A stretch of 64,000 nucleotides of DNA, from contig OY987273.1 of the NCBI GenBank assembly GCA_963920665.1, forward strand, positions 4,900,501-4,964,500, read 5' to 3'. Made by a program: the position numbers and the translations under genes. The notes beneath the pieces were generated by a model. That model did not search any database. It was not told where the DNA came from and saw nothing but the letters and a program-made list of their open reading frames with translations. The stretch comes from Straminergon stramineum. Lineage: Eukaryota; Streptophyta; Bryopsida; Hypnales; Calliergonaceae. Positions 35,423-48,381 of the stretch are shown here, piece by piece. Each line of letters starts with the position of its first letter. The stretch's first letter is position 1.

Positions 35423-36408
35423 GAAAGAGGGTACTTCTTGAAATTTTTCTCTTCGAATGTAATTTTCCTCTACTTGATTGCATGGTGATGTTGGCCATCA
35501 AATGCTACTGCCATCCATTGCTTGTTCAAACATAAACCATGACAATGATGTCACATATGAGTTTCATTCCCTCATTTTCTTAAATTGAATAAGACAACAT
35601 GAATTACAACAACGAATCTGAGTTCGAAGGAGTTTCCTACAACAAATAATTGTAGTAATGAAAATATTTGTACAACCACGTGGCTCTTCACAGTCGCCGT
35701 CTTGGAACTCATGGTGAGCTACTTCAACAACTCTAAACAACATGGCCTCGGAAGATTGACCCTAAAGCTTTTGGAATCCTATTATGTACAAGTTGTATAG
35801 TGAATGTAATGTTTGTAAATTGAAGTAAAAAATATGCTAGTTTTGTTTTGGGATTATACTATTTGTTTGATAATAGAGCATTAATGCATGAAGAAAAATC
35901 TCCAAAATAACTCCCACATCATACCATAGGAGCTGCTATTTGATTTCGGCATAGTGAACTGACTTTCATCAAACTGTTGAAGACATATCTTATCTTAAAC
36001 ATAGCATACAACCTACTACATTGTTAGACAAACTGAAAGTTTGATACAAAGAAAATGCACACTCAAAGAGTGCTATGACAGACGGTTTAGTTGAAGCATA
36101 CAATGCTTTCACATGAACAATATTTGCAATGCTAAAATAATTACTAAAGTGAAAATCATCAATCCTCTAGTTAGGACCTTCTCGGGTTCTTTTTAATCCA
36201 AAGACTACAATGACTCCAATGTAATTTACATCGACTATTGGTATGACATACTTTAACCAATTTCCATCCAAAAATTAGAGATCATCACAATTTTACCAAG
36301 TTTTTTTCTATAATTAAAACAATTTGTGATGCAAATTAATTTATACTGAACTTCATCTACTATGCAAATGAAAAATTCTCTAACTTCCACAATGCTATTA
36401 TAATGTTA
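35423..36408. other. AT-rich stretch between tnp2 exons
   Basis: Probably an intron of the minus-strand tnp2 gene. The upstream edge of the core exon can be read a little further (KFQEVPSFVWPP), to about 35450. Nothing else is readable. Confidence 0.4.
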
Positions 36409-36660
36409 TTACGGACTTCCCACGTTAGGGTAAATAGAAATATGTACCAATACAGAATAGGGTAGAAAAGGGTCTCGACCATGTTCTCTGCGATGCCTTG
36501 CAACAGTTTCAACCCTCCTCACTCTAACTCCTCGACATTGACAACAAGCACATAGATATTCATGGCAACCGATCCTTGCAGCAATTGCTTGTTCAATCCA
36601 ATATGCAACCCCATGTCTTCGTGGGCGCATCTTGGATTTCATTGAAACGTGAGCAAGCAA
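36409..36660 (-). pseudogene. N-terminal exon of the CACTA transposase, zinc-finger-like
   Basis: This small frame reads AYWIEQAIAARIGCHEYLCA, then CCQCRGVRVRRVETVARHRR and EHGRDPFL. The Cys pattern followed by a His-containing helix is like the N-terminal transposase-associated zinc finger of plant CACTA proteins (C-x2-C ... H-x-x-x-H). It lies about 1 kb upstream of the tnp2 core on the same strand, as expected for a first exon. The start codon at 36660 is plausible but untested. Confidence 0.5.
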
Positions 36661-37474
36661 CAGAATTTAGAGAAAAGACAATATGATTGTGCAATTTGTG
36701 AAGCCATCAGTACTTTCAAACCTCAAATTCATACTGTCAACTATTAAATTGACCTAAAGGAACCTTAGCTTTTTTGATGACTCCATTGTAGCAATTCTGA
36801 GTTGCACATGACGAATCAGATGGCACTCATTTAAATGTGAAGGTCACAATCATGAAGTCGTTCATAATTGTGGAACATCATTCACATGCATGGCACTTTC
36901 AAATTTCTACAATTCATTCCATAATCACATTGCTTTAGAATTTATAATCCTAAATAGATAGTGATAGCAATCATATTGATGCGCACCTACTTCATCCTTT
37001 GAAAATAATATATTTAGTAGCCTATGGAGAAGAACACAAATGATGTTCCCGTGAAACACTACAGAAGTTGACGTGATTTCCTAAGCTCTTGGATGGTTCT
37101 AAACTACAATACCTGCGACAACAAACCAACAATCATTCATTTTGTTATGAAGGCAAACTTGAGTTTGTGTTGCATTCATTAAATTAATGACAGTCTTTAG
37201 AAGTGGCAAGTAGAATGGCTTTGTAATGAAGCAATGTTCAATTAAATTTTAAGGCACTTCAATAGATCACATACTGGAAGGTACGGCTTCAAACTAGGAC
37301 ATGAACCCATGCACAAAAAAAAAGACCTTAGGATAGAATGGTAATTTCCCACCTCTCTAGTACATTAAAAAACACTCACTTATGTCAATTTCTCTCTACC
37401 ATTTTGGCGACACATCTCGTCTTCGAAATGGTACTAGGGTCACTACTGATCTTCCAAAAACCTTCGAATATATA

Positions 37475-37960
37475 CTACTGCATTTTCATAACGACTACAT
37501 CTTCTTGTTTTTTCATTGGTAGTTCCAATAAGTCGCTTAATCGAATTTTCTTTGTTTCCACATGGAAATGAGAGTCAATTGTCCCTTTGATGAGAATTTC
37601 CTCACTACATGTATCTCTTCTTTCACTTGATAATGCGAAACTACAAATGACTTCCGCAGATTCAGCCAATGACTTTTCAACTAAGTCTCTAAAACTTCGT
37701 CTATGTTTACTTGGTGTTGAACATGCCTTGGTAGTTTCATGTATAGGACTCTTAGGCTTAGCACATGGAGGACTGTCATTGTCTGCATGTTTCCCATTCT
37801 TCTTTGAGTTTGTCATGTTGTTTTCATCCTCGGAGTCAAACCATGCAGGACATTTCCTCTTCTTCTTGTTTAGTGGTGCGCAACGGAGAATGGGCACTTT
37901 GTCTACGAAACAAGGTTCACTAAGTTCGAAACTAAGGCACCAGAGTGAATAGCATGCAAA
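37475..37960 (-). CDS. hypothetical exon, basic/charged protein
   Basis: The longest open minus-strand frame upstream of the tnp2 gene covers 37475-38038. I shorten it to begin after a possible acceptor near 37930 (GTGCCTTAG). It reads FVDKVPILRCAPLNKKKRKC, WFDSEDENNMTNSKKNGKHA, STPSKHRRSFRDLVEKSLAE and IRLSDLLELPMKKQ. The KKKRK run looks like a nuclear signal, and the composition is credible for a protein, but I recognise no family. It could be a 5' exon of the transposase gene or a chance frame. Confidence 0.3.
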   Translation of the reverse strand, partial: FACYSLWCLSFELSEPCFVDKVPILRCAPLNKKKRKCPAWFDSEDENNMTNSKKNGKHADNDSPPCAKPKSPIHETTKACSTPSKHRRSFRDLVEKSLAESAEVICSFALSSERRDTCSEEILIKGTIDSHFHVETKKIRLSDLLELPMKKQEDVVVMKMQ

Positions 37961-38049
37961 GACCCTCAACGGAAACAACAATCTCAATGTTATGATCGTG
38001 CAGGTAGAAGTAGCCGGACTATAGAAACACCTCAACAATATTTGCTACT

Positions 38050-40707
38050 ATCAAGGCATGCATATCAAGGCAAAGAAAAATCTTGTTGCATCTTGCACTA
38101 TTTGGTTATAGAGTGATAATAGAAATCTATATAGATGTTATGAAAATCAAGTATGACTATTTCATGATTATTCACAATTGACTTAAAATTTTTTTGGAAG
38201 AAATGTACCTGACACCATTGTTGTAGTTTTCAAGTGTGCGGCAACATCTTCTCTATATCTTGCATATGCACAATAGAAAATGGAGTTAGAATTAGATAAA
38301 TAGATTAAGGACAAGAAAGGGAGGTGTGGCAATGTTATTGAATGATGTGATAGGCTACTAAAGAAGTAGTGTGTTGATAGTGACAATTGTTACTGAATCA
38401 TGATTGAGGACAATGAAGTGAAAATACAATTGTAAACCATCAAATCACTCCTACTGTATACAAAGGTACAAGAAGAATACTAGTGACTAGCATGTCCACT
38501 GTGCCTTTTTTTGAGGCACGTATAAACTTTGGAGGAAGAACCTCCTATTGTCGTAAAGTTCTCACGACTATTTTGAATTGTATAGATGTCTTGTTGTCCT
38601 TCAAAGGAAATCAATGAACTGGAAGAAGGCAATGTCAAAGTGGGAAGAAGAATGAAAAACGCTGTCTTTAAATCCTTTTAGAACCTGTAGAAGTAAGTTC
38701 AATTTACCAGTTCTGTTAAATTATGTTTTCACTTGAAGATATGTTCAGGAAGTCCCAGTAATTTTTGCGTCTGAATTTTCTCATTGCTTGATTTTTCTTC
38801 TTCCCAGGTGATACTTCATCATGCAAATGCTTATTAGTAAACTGTTGCATGCATGCTATCTTTAACAATCTAACTATTTTCCACCATCTTCAATTACATG
38901 GACATTGTTCATTTACATGTGAATGGGAGGCATGGGAACCGTAGGTAATGTACTGTAGACAGAGTTTAACTTGTCTATGTAAAAATGAGAGCACTTACAT
39001 GTCAATGCATGCTAGAGAGGAGGCCACGGGATTCAAGGTCAGAGCATTGAATTCCTTACTAATCTTACAAAATAAAAGCTATGACTACTCATCCTCCCAT
39101 GATCTTATGGGCGGTGCTACAAAGTATAGTTAGTCTATAAACACTGGACTTAAGTTTGTCCTATTGGCTCGTTGATTACTAAGAGTTGTCACCTACTCGT
39201 TTTCTAACTAGATGTTGTAGATGTTTCTTCGTGCCAACATAAATCCTAAGCTTGGCATGCCTAAAATTAAGCCAAAAGTGTTGTATCTACTGTCTTCACT
39301 AAACACCACAACAAGAGCTAAGTGAGTATTGTGTGGAAATATTAGTGTGTACATTTAGTTATATTCACCGCTTTTTCTAATCTCATGAAGAGAGAAGATA
39401 GTTTGCCTACTAAGAGTGAGGACATGAAGTTGAAGGAAGTAATGAAGGCCAACATAATGAGAAAGCACCTAGTACTAGAAAGTAGAATGCACTAAATTTC
39501 CGCGATTGTGGTAGACTTCCAGTAGAGTTTGTATAGTGAAGGAATTTGAAGAAATTCCAGGGGGACAAGAAATCGCAGCTCATTGCAGAGTCCCTTCATA
39601 GATAGTTTTCCAAGAGCACTTGAGATCCCTCAATAAATGGACTTCAGGTTTCCATAATGTGGGTGTGAAGTGGAAGCCATATATTTTTCGAAATTGAAGG
39701 TCGTAGTATACAACTTCAAGAAAGAAGATGCTAGTACGAGTGTATTCATGGGCTTCAAGTCATCAATGCAAGTTTAAAAGGGAGCGTTTATCGGCTTGTG
39801 CTTGTAGTGCATGTCATGCGCATTGAGCACTTATTTCGCAAGTACGTTTTTTTCAAAACAACTTTTCATGTTATTGTTAGAAGTTGTTAGGGTTTTATAA
39901 TACGAGCTTTGGAGACCTCATAAACTATTTTTTAGATCATCGTATCTCCTTTCACATTTTATAATAATTTATGATGATTTGGAAAAATGATGAATCATGA
40001 ATGTATAGTGCCTAGGAGATTTGTAAACATCTAGTTGAAGGAGTATTTATTTCAACCATAGAAGGATGTTGTGAACACTATCCGAGCATGATTCGTTCAT
40101 AGTGCAATTGCAAAATAGTTTTAGGAATAAACAAGTTTGTTGTAATTTGAAGTCGTAATGTTATTTCAAATTTAGGTATGTATAGAAAGGTTGGTGCAGC
40201 TGTATAAACTATGACTATGGAAATTCAAATGTGACTTGTAGGACGCTATCAAAAGTGCTGAGAGAACAAGGTAGTGTAGAAGGCATACATTACTTTGATT
40301 TTCATATCGTGGTCCAGGAAATGAGTTTGAATTGACCAAATCCAATCCCTGTTTTTTGTGTATTACATTTTTATTCCCTGCACTTACATATGTAATACTT
40401 GCATGGTAATGTGGAAAGATGATGTCTTATTGTAGCATACTGCACTCTTATATTAGCACTCACATGTTGGTCAGGTTTGAGGAAGTTATATAAGTTATTG
40501 GGGACATTTTTGTTGACAAAATTTTCAAGTTCTTCTCCTGATATTATCCAACAACACTATTTGTGTAGGCTAGGAGGATGGTACACAACAAAGAAACATT
40601 TGAGCATTGGAGTACGAGGAGGCCCAAAAAATTCAGCCTATGTCCATAGAAGAGGAAATAAGGACATTTGAAGGAATTCTGAGCACTATGAGGATGCAAA
40701 AAGATAG
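38050..40707. other. non-coding stretch, possible coding remnants
   Basis: No intact gene. 39400-39780 reads on the plus strand like an old coding sequence broken by many stops, but I cannot align it to a family. The rest is AT-rich. If the giant CACTA call is right, this is its divergent promoter region, split by the copy 3 retroelement. Confidence 0.35.
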
Positions 40708-42059
40708 TGTTGTACGTGTAGTGGAGTGTAAGTACCATTACAACACCAAAACGTTGTAAAATGACTCGAAATATCATCCCAGGGGAGTCTAGACTATTGC
40801 TGCGAGCCGAGTTTATTCATATTACCAACTTAAGTACTCTCTTCAACTCTTTTCTCTCTTCTCTCTCTAAACTACACAAAACACACACTTAGACCAAATG
40901 TTGTATTAGATCAGACCAAGAACCACTCCCACAACTTCTCGGATGGCCAATCTGGAAGGTAGGTCACTCAAAGCCATAACAAGTCCTTTCCACTACAACA
41001 ACAAATCAACAACAACCAGAATCGATGAGGGATTGTTAGTCGTTCACTAGACTGATCCTAGGGTTTGGCAAACCTTCTGGAGAGTAGGATGGGGATTTTT
41101 CCGCTCGTGGTTGCTTATCTCCACACGGAACCCTCCCTCGTATTCTGGACTTGCACCCATGCCACTCCTTGCTGGATTTTTGTTCTAGTGTTTTAAAGGC
41201 ACTGCGCACAAGACCGTATTCATAAGCCTAAACTACGTCACAAACATTCCCTCCCAAATTAGATCCAATCACTTCAGATCTACATTCTTCCTTTCCTCCT
41301 CCTTTCTTTTACACTTCAACGCTCTCACAAGCAAACACAAGAAAGCTGGATATATGACAGATCAACCTCCTGAATGTCCACTTGGTGGCTTAGATTAAAG
41401 AAAGAATGACAAGATAACAACTATAAGCGCTAGGATGGAATGAGAGGACAACAAGCCTGCCCTCCATTAAAAACTCAAAAACCCAAAGCCAAAAAGCCAC
41501 CCGAAAATCCAAGTGACCAATCACAAACTTCTTGAGAAACCCGGAAAGTCAAATCCTACAAATCCGAAACCCGAGCCCACGCTTGGAAACTCGGTTTAGA
41601 TTCAAAATTCAAATCCTAACTAACTAAAATCCTAACTACTTGGCTTTTCGCGCCTTCTTCTAACTACTCCCACCTTAACTCAATGGTGCTCGAATGGATG
41701 CCCTTAGAGTTGCTTTTGGAGTCACTTTCACTGCTACCCGAGTCAATTCCGAGTCCATTTCTGGATTCCATTTTGAATTGTAAGTCAATTCTAGATTCCA
41801 GATCAAATTCCGGATTCAATTCCAAATTCTAGATCACACTACAAGAAAATGGGTGTTTTATGACTACAAAAATATGACTGAGGATGACTGGCGACTATTC
41901 GCAGTCATATTTTTGGAGGCCAACTCTTTGAAAAAAAATATGACTACAAATATGACTGCTAGTTATGTTTTGGCCTTACACGTTGCGAGTGTATAGTATA
42001 TGTTCGTTGGGAACTCCAAAATACTTCATAGAGCTTCATAGGGAACATGTTTGGGGAAC

Positions 42060-42700
42060 GCACAGTCATATTTATTAGTCATATTTTTGCATCAGTCATA
42101 TTTTGTAGTCATATTTTTATGATTGTCACATTTTTTTTCTTTTGGTCAGCTTGAAGAAAATTTGGGCGGGAAATATATTTGGAGAGTGCTAAATCATATT
42201 TGCTAGTCATAATTTCACTTTAGCCATATTTTGCAGTCATATTTTTGGATTAGTCATATTTTATAATCATATTTTTATAATAGTCACATTTTTTTTCTTT
42301 TGGGCAGCTTGAAGAAAATTTGGGCAGGAAATATATTTGGAGAGTGCTAAATCATATTTGCTAGTCATAATTTCACTTTAGTCAAATTTTTGAGTCAGTC
42401 ATATTTATTAGTCATATTTTTGCATCAATCATATTTTGTAGTCATATTTTTGAGTCAATCATATTTATTAGTCATATTTTTGCATCAGTCATATTTTGTA
42501 GTCATAATTATTAGTCATATTTTTGCATCAATCATATTTTGCAGTCATATTTTTATGATAGTTACATTTTTTTTCTTTTAGGCAACTTGAAGAAAATTTG
42601 GGCGGGAAATATATTTGGAGAGTACTAAATCATATTTGCTAGTCATAATTTCACTTCAGTCATATTTTGCAATCGTATTTTTGAATTAGTCATATTTTGT
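42060..42700. repeat. left subterminal repeat array of the CACTA element
   Basis: Many AGTCATATTTTTG units occur in direct orientation. A longer phrase (CTTGAAGAAAATTTGGGC through AATCATATTTGCTAGTC) is present three times, near 42150, 42309 and 42588, so part of the array grew by block duplication. Confidence 0.85.
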
Positions 42701-45234
42701 AGACACATTTTTTTGGTAGTTATTTTTTGTTTCTTTGGTAGGAGCCTAAGGAAAAGGTTGGCAAGGTAAGATGGGTCTTCTATATTTTGTCTCTAGAGAC
42801 CATTCCTTGGGATGACTTTGTTTAATACCTATTAAAAAAAATTATTTTCTTTTGTATGATGTGTCTATTACAGAATTCATGTCCAAATAATTTGGGATGG
42901 CACATCTTTTTAATTAATATATTTAAATTTTTTATAGGAATTAGAAAAGGAATAGAGAGGAATAAAACAATTAATAATAGGAGATAATCAATTTTTATTT
43001 GAGTATTTAAGAAAAAATTAGAGAGGAATAAAAGTCTATGGACAAACCAAAGTACCAAGGTAGGACTAAGCTTGAGAATCCAAAATAGAAATTAGGCCTG
43101 CTTTGATTCACTATTGGAATTTGCTGTGGAATTGGCTAATTATGTTAATTGATTGTGATGACTAATGCGAAGTGAAATCTAATGCATTTGAACTAGTAAT
43201 GTAGATTGAAGGCTCTAGAGTTTAGAAAAATTAATTGAAGATTGGAAAAAATCTAATCCAAAGAGAAGAAAGAATAGTGTGAGAAAAATTCATGCCCGAG
43301 TGACTATGGAGCAAGAGTAAGTGAGGAGTGCGATTTGTGTTGAGAGTCTCTAAGTGTTTGAAGAAGAAACATAGGTTCCAAGTTGCTACTCCAAGCTTTG
43401 GACATGGTTAGGAGACTAATATGATCCTCTTATAAGGATTTGACTATGTATTAAACAAAGATTGTTGATTATAATACATGTAGTTGATTAAATGAATTTT
43501 TCAAGTCTTAAGTAGATATTTAGTTATCATTTACGAGGTTGATGTCGTTACAATTGTTTGATTTTTAGAATAATTAGAAATCAATTAGTAGTAGTAGAAG
43601 TCAAAGATTGCAATTCTAAACCATTTCAAAAAATGAAGGAAAAAAACAAAAAATGTTGAAAATAATTTGGAGAAAGTCAAGAGGGGGAAGTAGAAAGAAA
43701 TAAGTTGAAAAAAAAGAATGAGATCATATATTTAATTTATACTCCTTGTTGTAAAAGTTGTTATTTAAGTTGTATCCAAAAACACAAAAAATGTAACAAA
43801 AATGGATTAAAGCAGACTTCATGATACAATTACAATATACATGTTGAAGAATAGGGATGTTGTGGAAACAAATTCCAAGGCATGCCCTTAAATTTGGCAC
43901 TTCATTTATTCTCTTCTTGTAGAAACTATAGTTGTGCTAGAAATTAGAGGTTTAAATCAAACCTCTAAGAATTTATTAAATCCAATTCGGAATTCGAGAA
44001 CACTTCGTTAATTTGTAGAGGATTCTAGTAACATATCATACTTGAAAAAATAGAGAAAAACTATGGAAGATAAAGTACGATGAAATTAGATAATCTATGG
44101 CATTAGTTTTGGATAATAAATTTCAAAGTTCATCCAATTCAAATAAGAAAGGAAAGTTGAAATTTAGTGACATTTAGAATTCAATTTTGAAAGTATGAAT
44201 GAATTTAAAATTATAGGCTAAGAGAAAATGTTGGATGAAATCTTGAAAGATAAATTAAAAAAAAACCTTCATCCATCTACATTCTTTTGTTAAAAACATT
44301 TGGTTATAAATATCTTTACGATTTTAGAATAAGCCTGCAACGTTCTACAACTTAAATTAAAAAATTTTAAAATTTCTCAACTAGGATTTAGAAGTCTAAA
44401 GTTTTGACCGTGATTGGTCAAAACCATCTAAACCCTCTGAATTTTATAGTTTGAATGTGCTTTAGTTTAGATGTGAATCACTTACAGTTTATCATTAGAA
44501 AAAAATTGTTCATTGTTTAGAATACCTATTGAACAATATTTAAATATTCAACTTAGGATTTGAAGTCCAACAACAAAAAATATAATTGTGTTTATTTTAC
44601 CTCAAGGATATAGATAAAACACTCATATATATCATATATTGAAGTTTGTTTCTTTTTTAGAAAGGTTCTCCGTAATGTCATATAAGCCGTATTTGTAAAG
44701 AATCTCTATAGGATTGTTTAGAAGTTATAGAATTATTTATATGAAGATTGAGGCTCACTGTGATATACATGGTTAAATTGTAATTAAAAGATGGTTGTTT
44801 CAATGTTTCTACAAGGATATAGACTATAAAAACATAATCCCTTTTAAAAAATTCAAAGATGTTTCTCAATATTGCTTCTATAAAATATTTTTGCTCTTAT
44901 ATACTTAGTGCATGGATGTAGATACTTTGATTCATGCATGACTTTTTTTTGCTATAACTATAGGTGCTTAAGGCCTTATAACTTCCCTTTACACATTTTG
45001 TAGAGTTGTATTGCAACATACATCCACTTTGTAGCAAATTTTGTTGTTAAAATAACTTAATTGCTTAGTATAGTCATATTTATTGACTCGCATAACTACA
45101 TCAAGTCACATGACTAGAGCAAGTCATGTGCATGACTAGGGTTTTAAAATCCTAGCCGCCATTTCTATGTAGCCGCCACTGATTTAAGGTTTTGAAACCC
45201 TAGCCGCCATTTCTTCTTCCTCTTCTTTATTTTT

Positions 45235-45930
45235 TGTTGCCTCTTACGTTTTGCTTCTTGTTGTTTTCTAGCTTTTGCTTCTTCTTGCCTCATAGTCCTT
45301 ACTTTTTGTTTCTTTTTAGTTCTTGATCTTTACTTCTAGTTTCTTCTTGTTACCTCTTAATTCTTGGTTCCTAGTTCTTACTTTTTGTTGCTTCTTAGTT
45401 CTTGATCTTTGCTTCTAATTTCTTATTATTATCTCTTAATTCTTGCTTCCTAGTTCTTGATTCTTGTTTGTAGTTTCTTCTTGTTACATCATAATTCTTG
45501 CTTCCTAGTTCCTACTTTTTTTGTTTTTTAGTTCTTGATTCTTGTTTGTAGTTTCTTCTTGTTACATCATAGTTCTTGCTTCTTAGTTTTTACTTTTTTT
45601 GCTTCTTAGTTCTTGATTATTGCTTCTAATTTTTTCTTGTTTCATCTTAATTTTTGCTTCCTAGTTCTTATCTTTTGTTGCTTCCTAATTGTTACTTTTA
45701 ATTTCTTTTTGATTCATTTTAACTTGTGTTTCTTGTTTTTTTTATTTCTTGTTTTTTCTTGTTATTTATTGCATTTGATTGCATCTTAAATTGTGTTTTT
45801 TGTTGCTTCTTGTTGCATCTTAGTTCTTTCTTCTTCTTGTTATTTATTGCATCTTAAATCATATTTTTTGTTGCTTCTTGTTGCCTTTTAGTTCTTATTT
45901 TCTCTTGTTATTTGTTGCATTTTATTCTAT
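45235..45930. repeat. T-rich ~78-bp tandem repeat
   Basis: TAGTTCTTGAT recurs at 45317, 45396, 45451, 45529 and 45607, mostly 78-79 bp apart. TTCTTCTTGTTACATC and TTCTTGCTTCCTAGTT come between, and further units trail off to about 45930. It lies inside the 5.7-kb CACTA element. Confidence 0.75.
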
Positions 45931-46609
45931 TTTATTGCATCTTAAGTTGTGTCTCTTGTTTTGTTTTATAGCACCTTAATTCTTACTTCTTCTTGTTTAT
46001 TATTACCTCTTAACACTTGCCACCTTCTAGTTCTTGTTTCTTTTATCACTATTGTTGTTATTTCTTCTTATTTATTTATGTTTCCTAAAGATATAGTGGT
46101 TATGAATTTTTCTTACTTTAAACTTGTGCTTCATATTTTTTGTTGCCTTAAATCTTTGGAGGTTGAGCTACATTGTTCATTCACTAAAATTTAATCTCCT
46201 TCATTGTATATGTAGGCTCTTAAAGTTGGATTGAAGCTATCGGATGCTACTTACAACACTTGAGAGGCAACTTCTTCAAATTTCAGTAAGAAATATAGGT
46301 CCTAGAGCTTATAGGAATATATACTTATAGAGTGTCATTGTCATATGTTTTGTATTAGTGACTATTAAATGCCATTGAAAAGAGTCACATTTTTTATAGC
46401 ATTTTTTCTTTTTAATATGATTGTCTCTTATGCATCTCAAAAATCATATGTACTCAATTTTTATTTGATGGAGTCATTTATTTAACTGCTAAACCATGTT
46501 GATGCATGATTGTAACACCTCAAGTTGATTTAGAATGTATGGAATATGATTGTAGTTTATAACAGAAGCTACTATAACCCTCAAGTCACCCCAATTAGAA
46601 ATATTACTT

Positions 46610-47510
46610 GCTTGAGTCATATTTTATAATATATCTTAGCCAAAATATGACTTGTTGTAGTTATATAATGCTCACAATCATGTTATTGACGTGACACTAT
46701 ACTTTTAAAATTATGACTACATTCAATCATAAAATTACAAGTAATATTCAATGTGAACTACTACATGAACTAAAATATGACTTACATTAGTCATATTTCA
46801 CATTAATAAAATTATGACTCATGAAGGTCATATTGCACATCAAGAAAAAATTATGACTTTCTAGAGTCATTTTTACATCAACATGTAGAGCATATGACTC
46901 ATAACAATCATTTTTCATAATCACAAAAAATATGACTTACGAAAGTCATCTTTCACATCAACCAAAAATATGACTCATGAAGGTCATATTCCACATCAAC
47001 AAAAAATATGACCCACTAGAGTCATTTTTACATCAACATATAGAGAATATGACTCATGAGAGTCATTTTTCACATCAACAAAAATATGACTTATGAGAGT
47101 CATTTTTCACATCAACCAAAAATATGACTCATAGAAGTCATATTCCACGTTAATAAAAAATATGACTACGTAAAGTTATATGCCACATGAACCAAAATAT
47201 GACTCAACGTAGTCATATTCCACGTCAGCCAAAAATATGACTACATGGAGTCATATGCCACGTAGATTATTTTTTCTTTTGCCCGGGTAGTTCAAGGAAA
47301 AGTCAAGACTCCAAGGATAGTCAACATATACGCCACATAGGCAATATACGGCTAAGTATACCCCCAATACAAATTACTGCAAATATGACTCATGAAAAAT
47401 TTGACTAGTCGGTAATGACTAGACCCAGTCATATCGCGCGTCATCTACAGTGTTTTTTGTCTAAGTCATATTTTGAGATTTTACGACTCGTTGCAGTCAT
47501 TTTTTGCAAT
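46610..47510. repeat. right subterminal repeat array of the CACTA element
   Basis: Many AAATATGACTCATGA-type units occur, often paired with GTCATATTTCACATCAAC to make short dyads about 45 bp apart. The shared core with the left array is AGTCATAT, in the opposite overall orientation. Confidence 0.85.
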
Positions 47511-47770
47511 CATAAAACACTCGTTTTGTTGTAGTGTCAAAACCAGAATCTAATCCGGATTCCACTTTAATTCTGGATTTCAAGTCAATTTCGGATTCTA
47601 AATTCTAATCTGGATTCCACTTCAATTTCAGATTCTTATTCAAGAGTCTAGGTCAAGTCCGGATCACTTCTGGATTAGACTTTGGTCCGGTTACAGAGTA
47701 CCTGGTTTGTCTTTTGAGCCTAACTACAATAATTAAGCTAAGCGGATTCTACTTCCGTTTGCCTAACCAA

Positions 47771-48381
47771 GAAAATGAAGAATTCAACACTAGACTAGTT
47801 CTATTTTATACAAAATCAACGCATTCCAAGTTTCCGTCTTGCAACAAATAGTAGTGAGAGAGTGAGAGGGAAGGGACTGAAGCACACTCCAATGACTCCA
47901 AATTCCAGCCCCCCTCTTCCAGGTTAAATTGGAGGAATGCCTAGACTACCACATTTGGGAGTACTAGAAGGCGACTGACATTTGGACAACATCCACAGAG
48001 TGAAGGTGCCATAGGTACTAGTTTTCCCCATTTCATTTTTCATGTGCTCATTGCCATAGGTATTTATCTCGGATCGATTGAAATGTCTTATTGTGTAGCA
48101 GATGTAGTGGTTTCGTAATTTTGGGATCATGATTTCTAATAATATCTTTGAGTAGTAAAGTGTTGGTTTCAATAATATTTTAAATGATTACACATTTTTA
48201 GAATGTCTTGAAGAACACAAATATATTCATGGAAGTTTTAATAACTGAAATCTCTACTTACAAGCATTGGGGCAAAAAAGTACGTACATTGTGATTGTTC
48301 AATGGATGCCACTGTTGGCATTAACCAACTAATTGTACCATTTAAATTATTACAGCATCTACAAGCAAGGTTGTCCCTAAA
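47771..48381. other. AT-rich stretch, no gene
   Basis: No supported coding sequence. The minus-strand frame 47924-48172 has no motif. It may be leader sequence of the gene starting near 48382. Confidence 0.45.

Larger units (their letters stand above)
41837..47536. mobile_element. 5.7-kb non-autonomous CACTA element
   Basis: The left end is CACTACAAGAAAATGGGTG and the right end, read inward, is CACTACAACAAAACGAGTG. The terminal inverted repeat extends imperfectly for about 44 bp. TCA lies on both sides (41834-41836 and 47537-47539) as the 3-bp target duplication. Arrays of AGTCATATTTTT (left) and AATATGACT (right) fill the subterminal regions, as expected for transposase-binding repeats. No transposase frame is visible inside, so it depends on another element. 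It interrupts retroelement copy 3 and is therefore younger than it. Confidence 0.92.
40708..47770 (-). mobile_element. retroelement unit, copy 3, split by a CACTA element
   Basis: It starts TGTTGTACGTGTAGTGG and follows copies 1 and 2 for about 1 kb of the shared non-coding part. It then enters the end of the accessory ORF (41630-41730; same C-terminal codons, including a TAG in place of the Gln codon near the end). A run of GGATTCCA-type repeats follows (41740-41836 and 47537-47690), cut by the 5.7-kb CACTA insertion. The far end resembles the far end of copy 1 (GCTAAG...TTCT...TTTGCCT). Most of the ORF is deleted. Confidence 0.6.

Noticed and set aside
38470..38490. ACTAGTG near 38480 as the right end of the element starting at 7217
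   Set aside because: The inward sequence does not match the terminal repeat beyond CACTAGTA, the flanking bases are ACT rather than AAG, and AATCAAC motifs are lacking.
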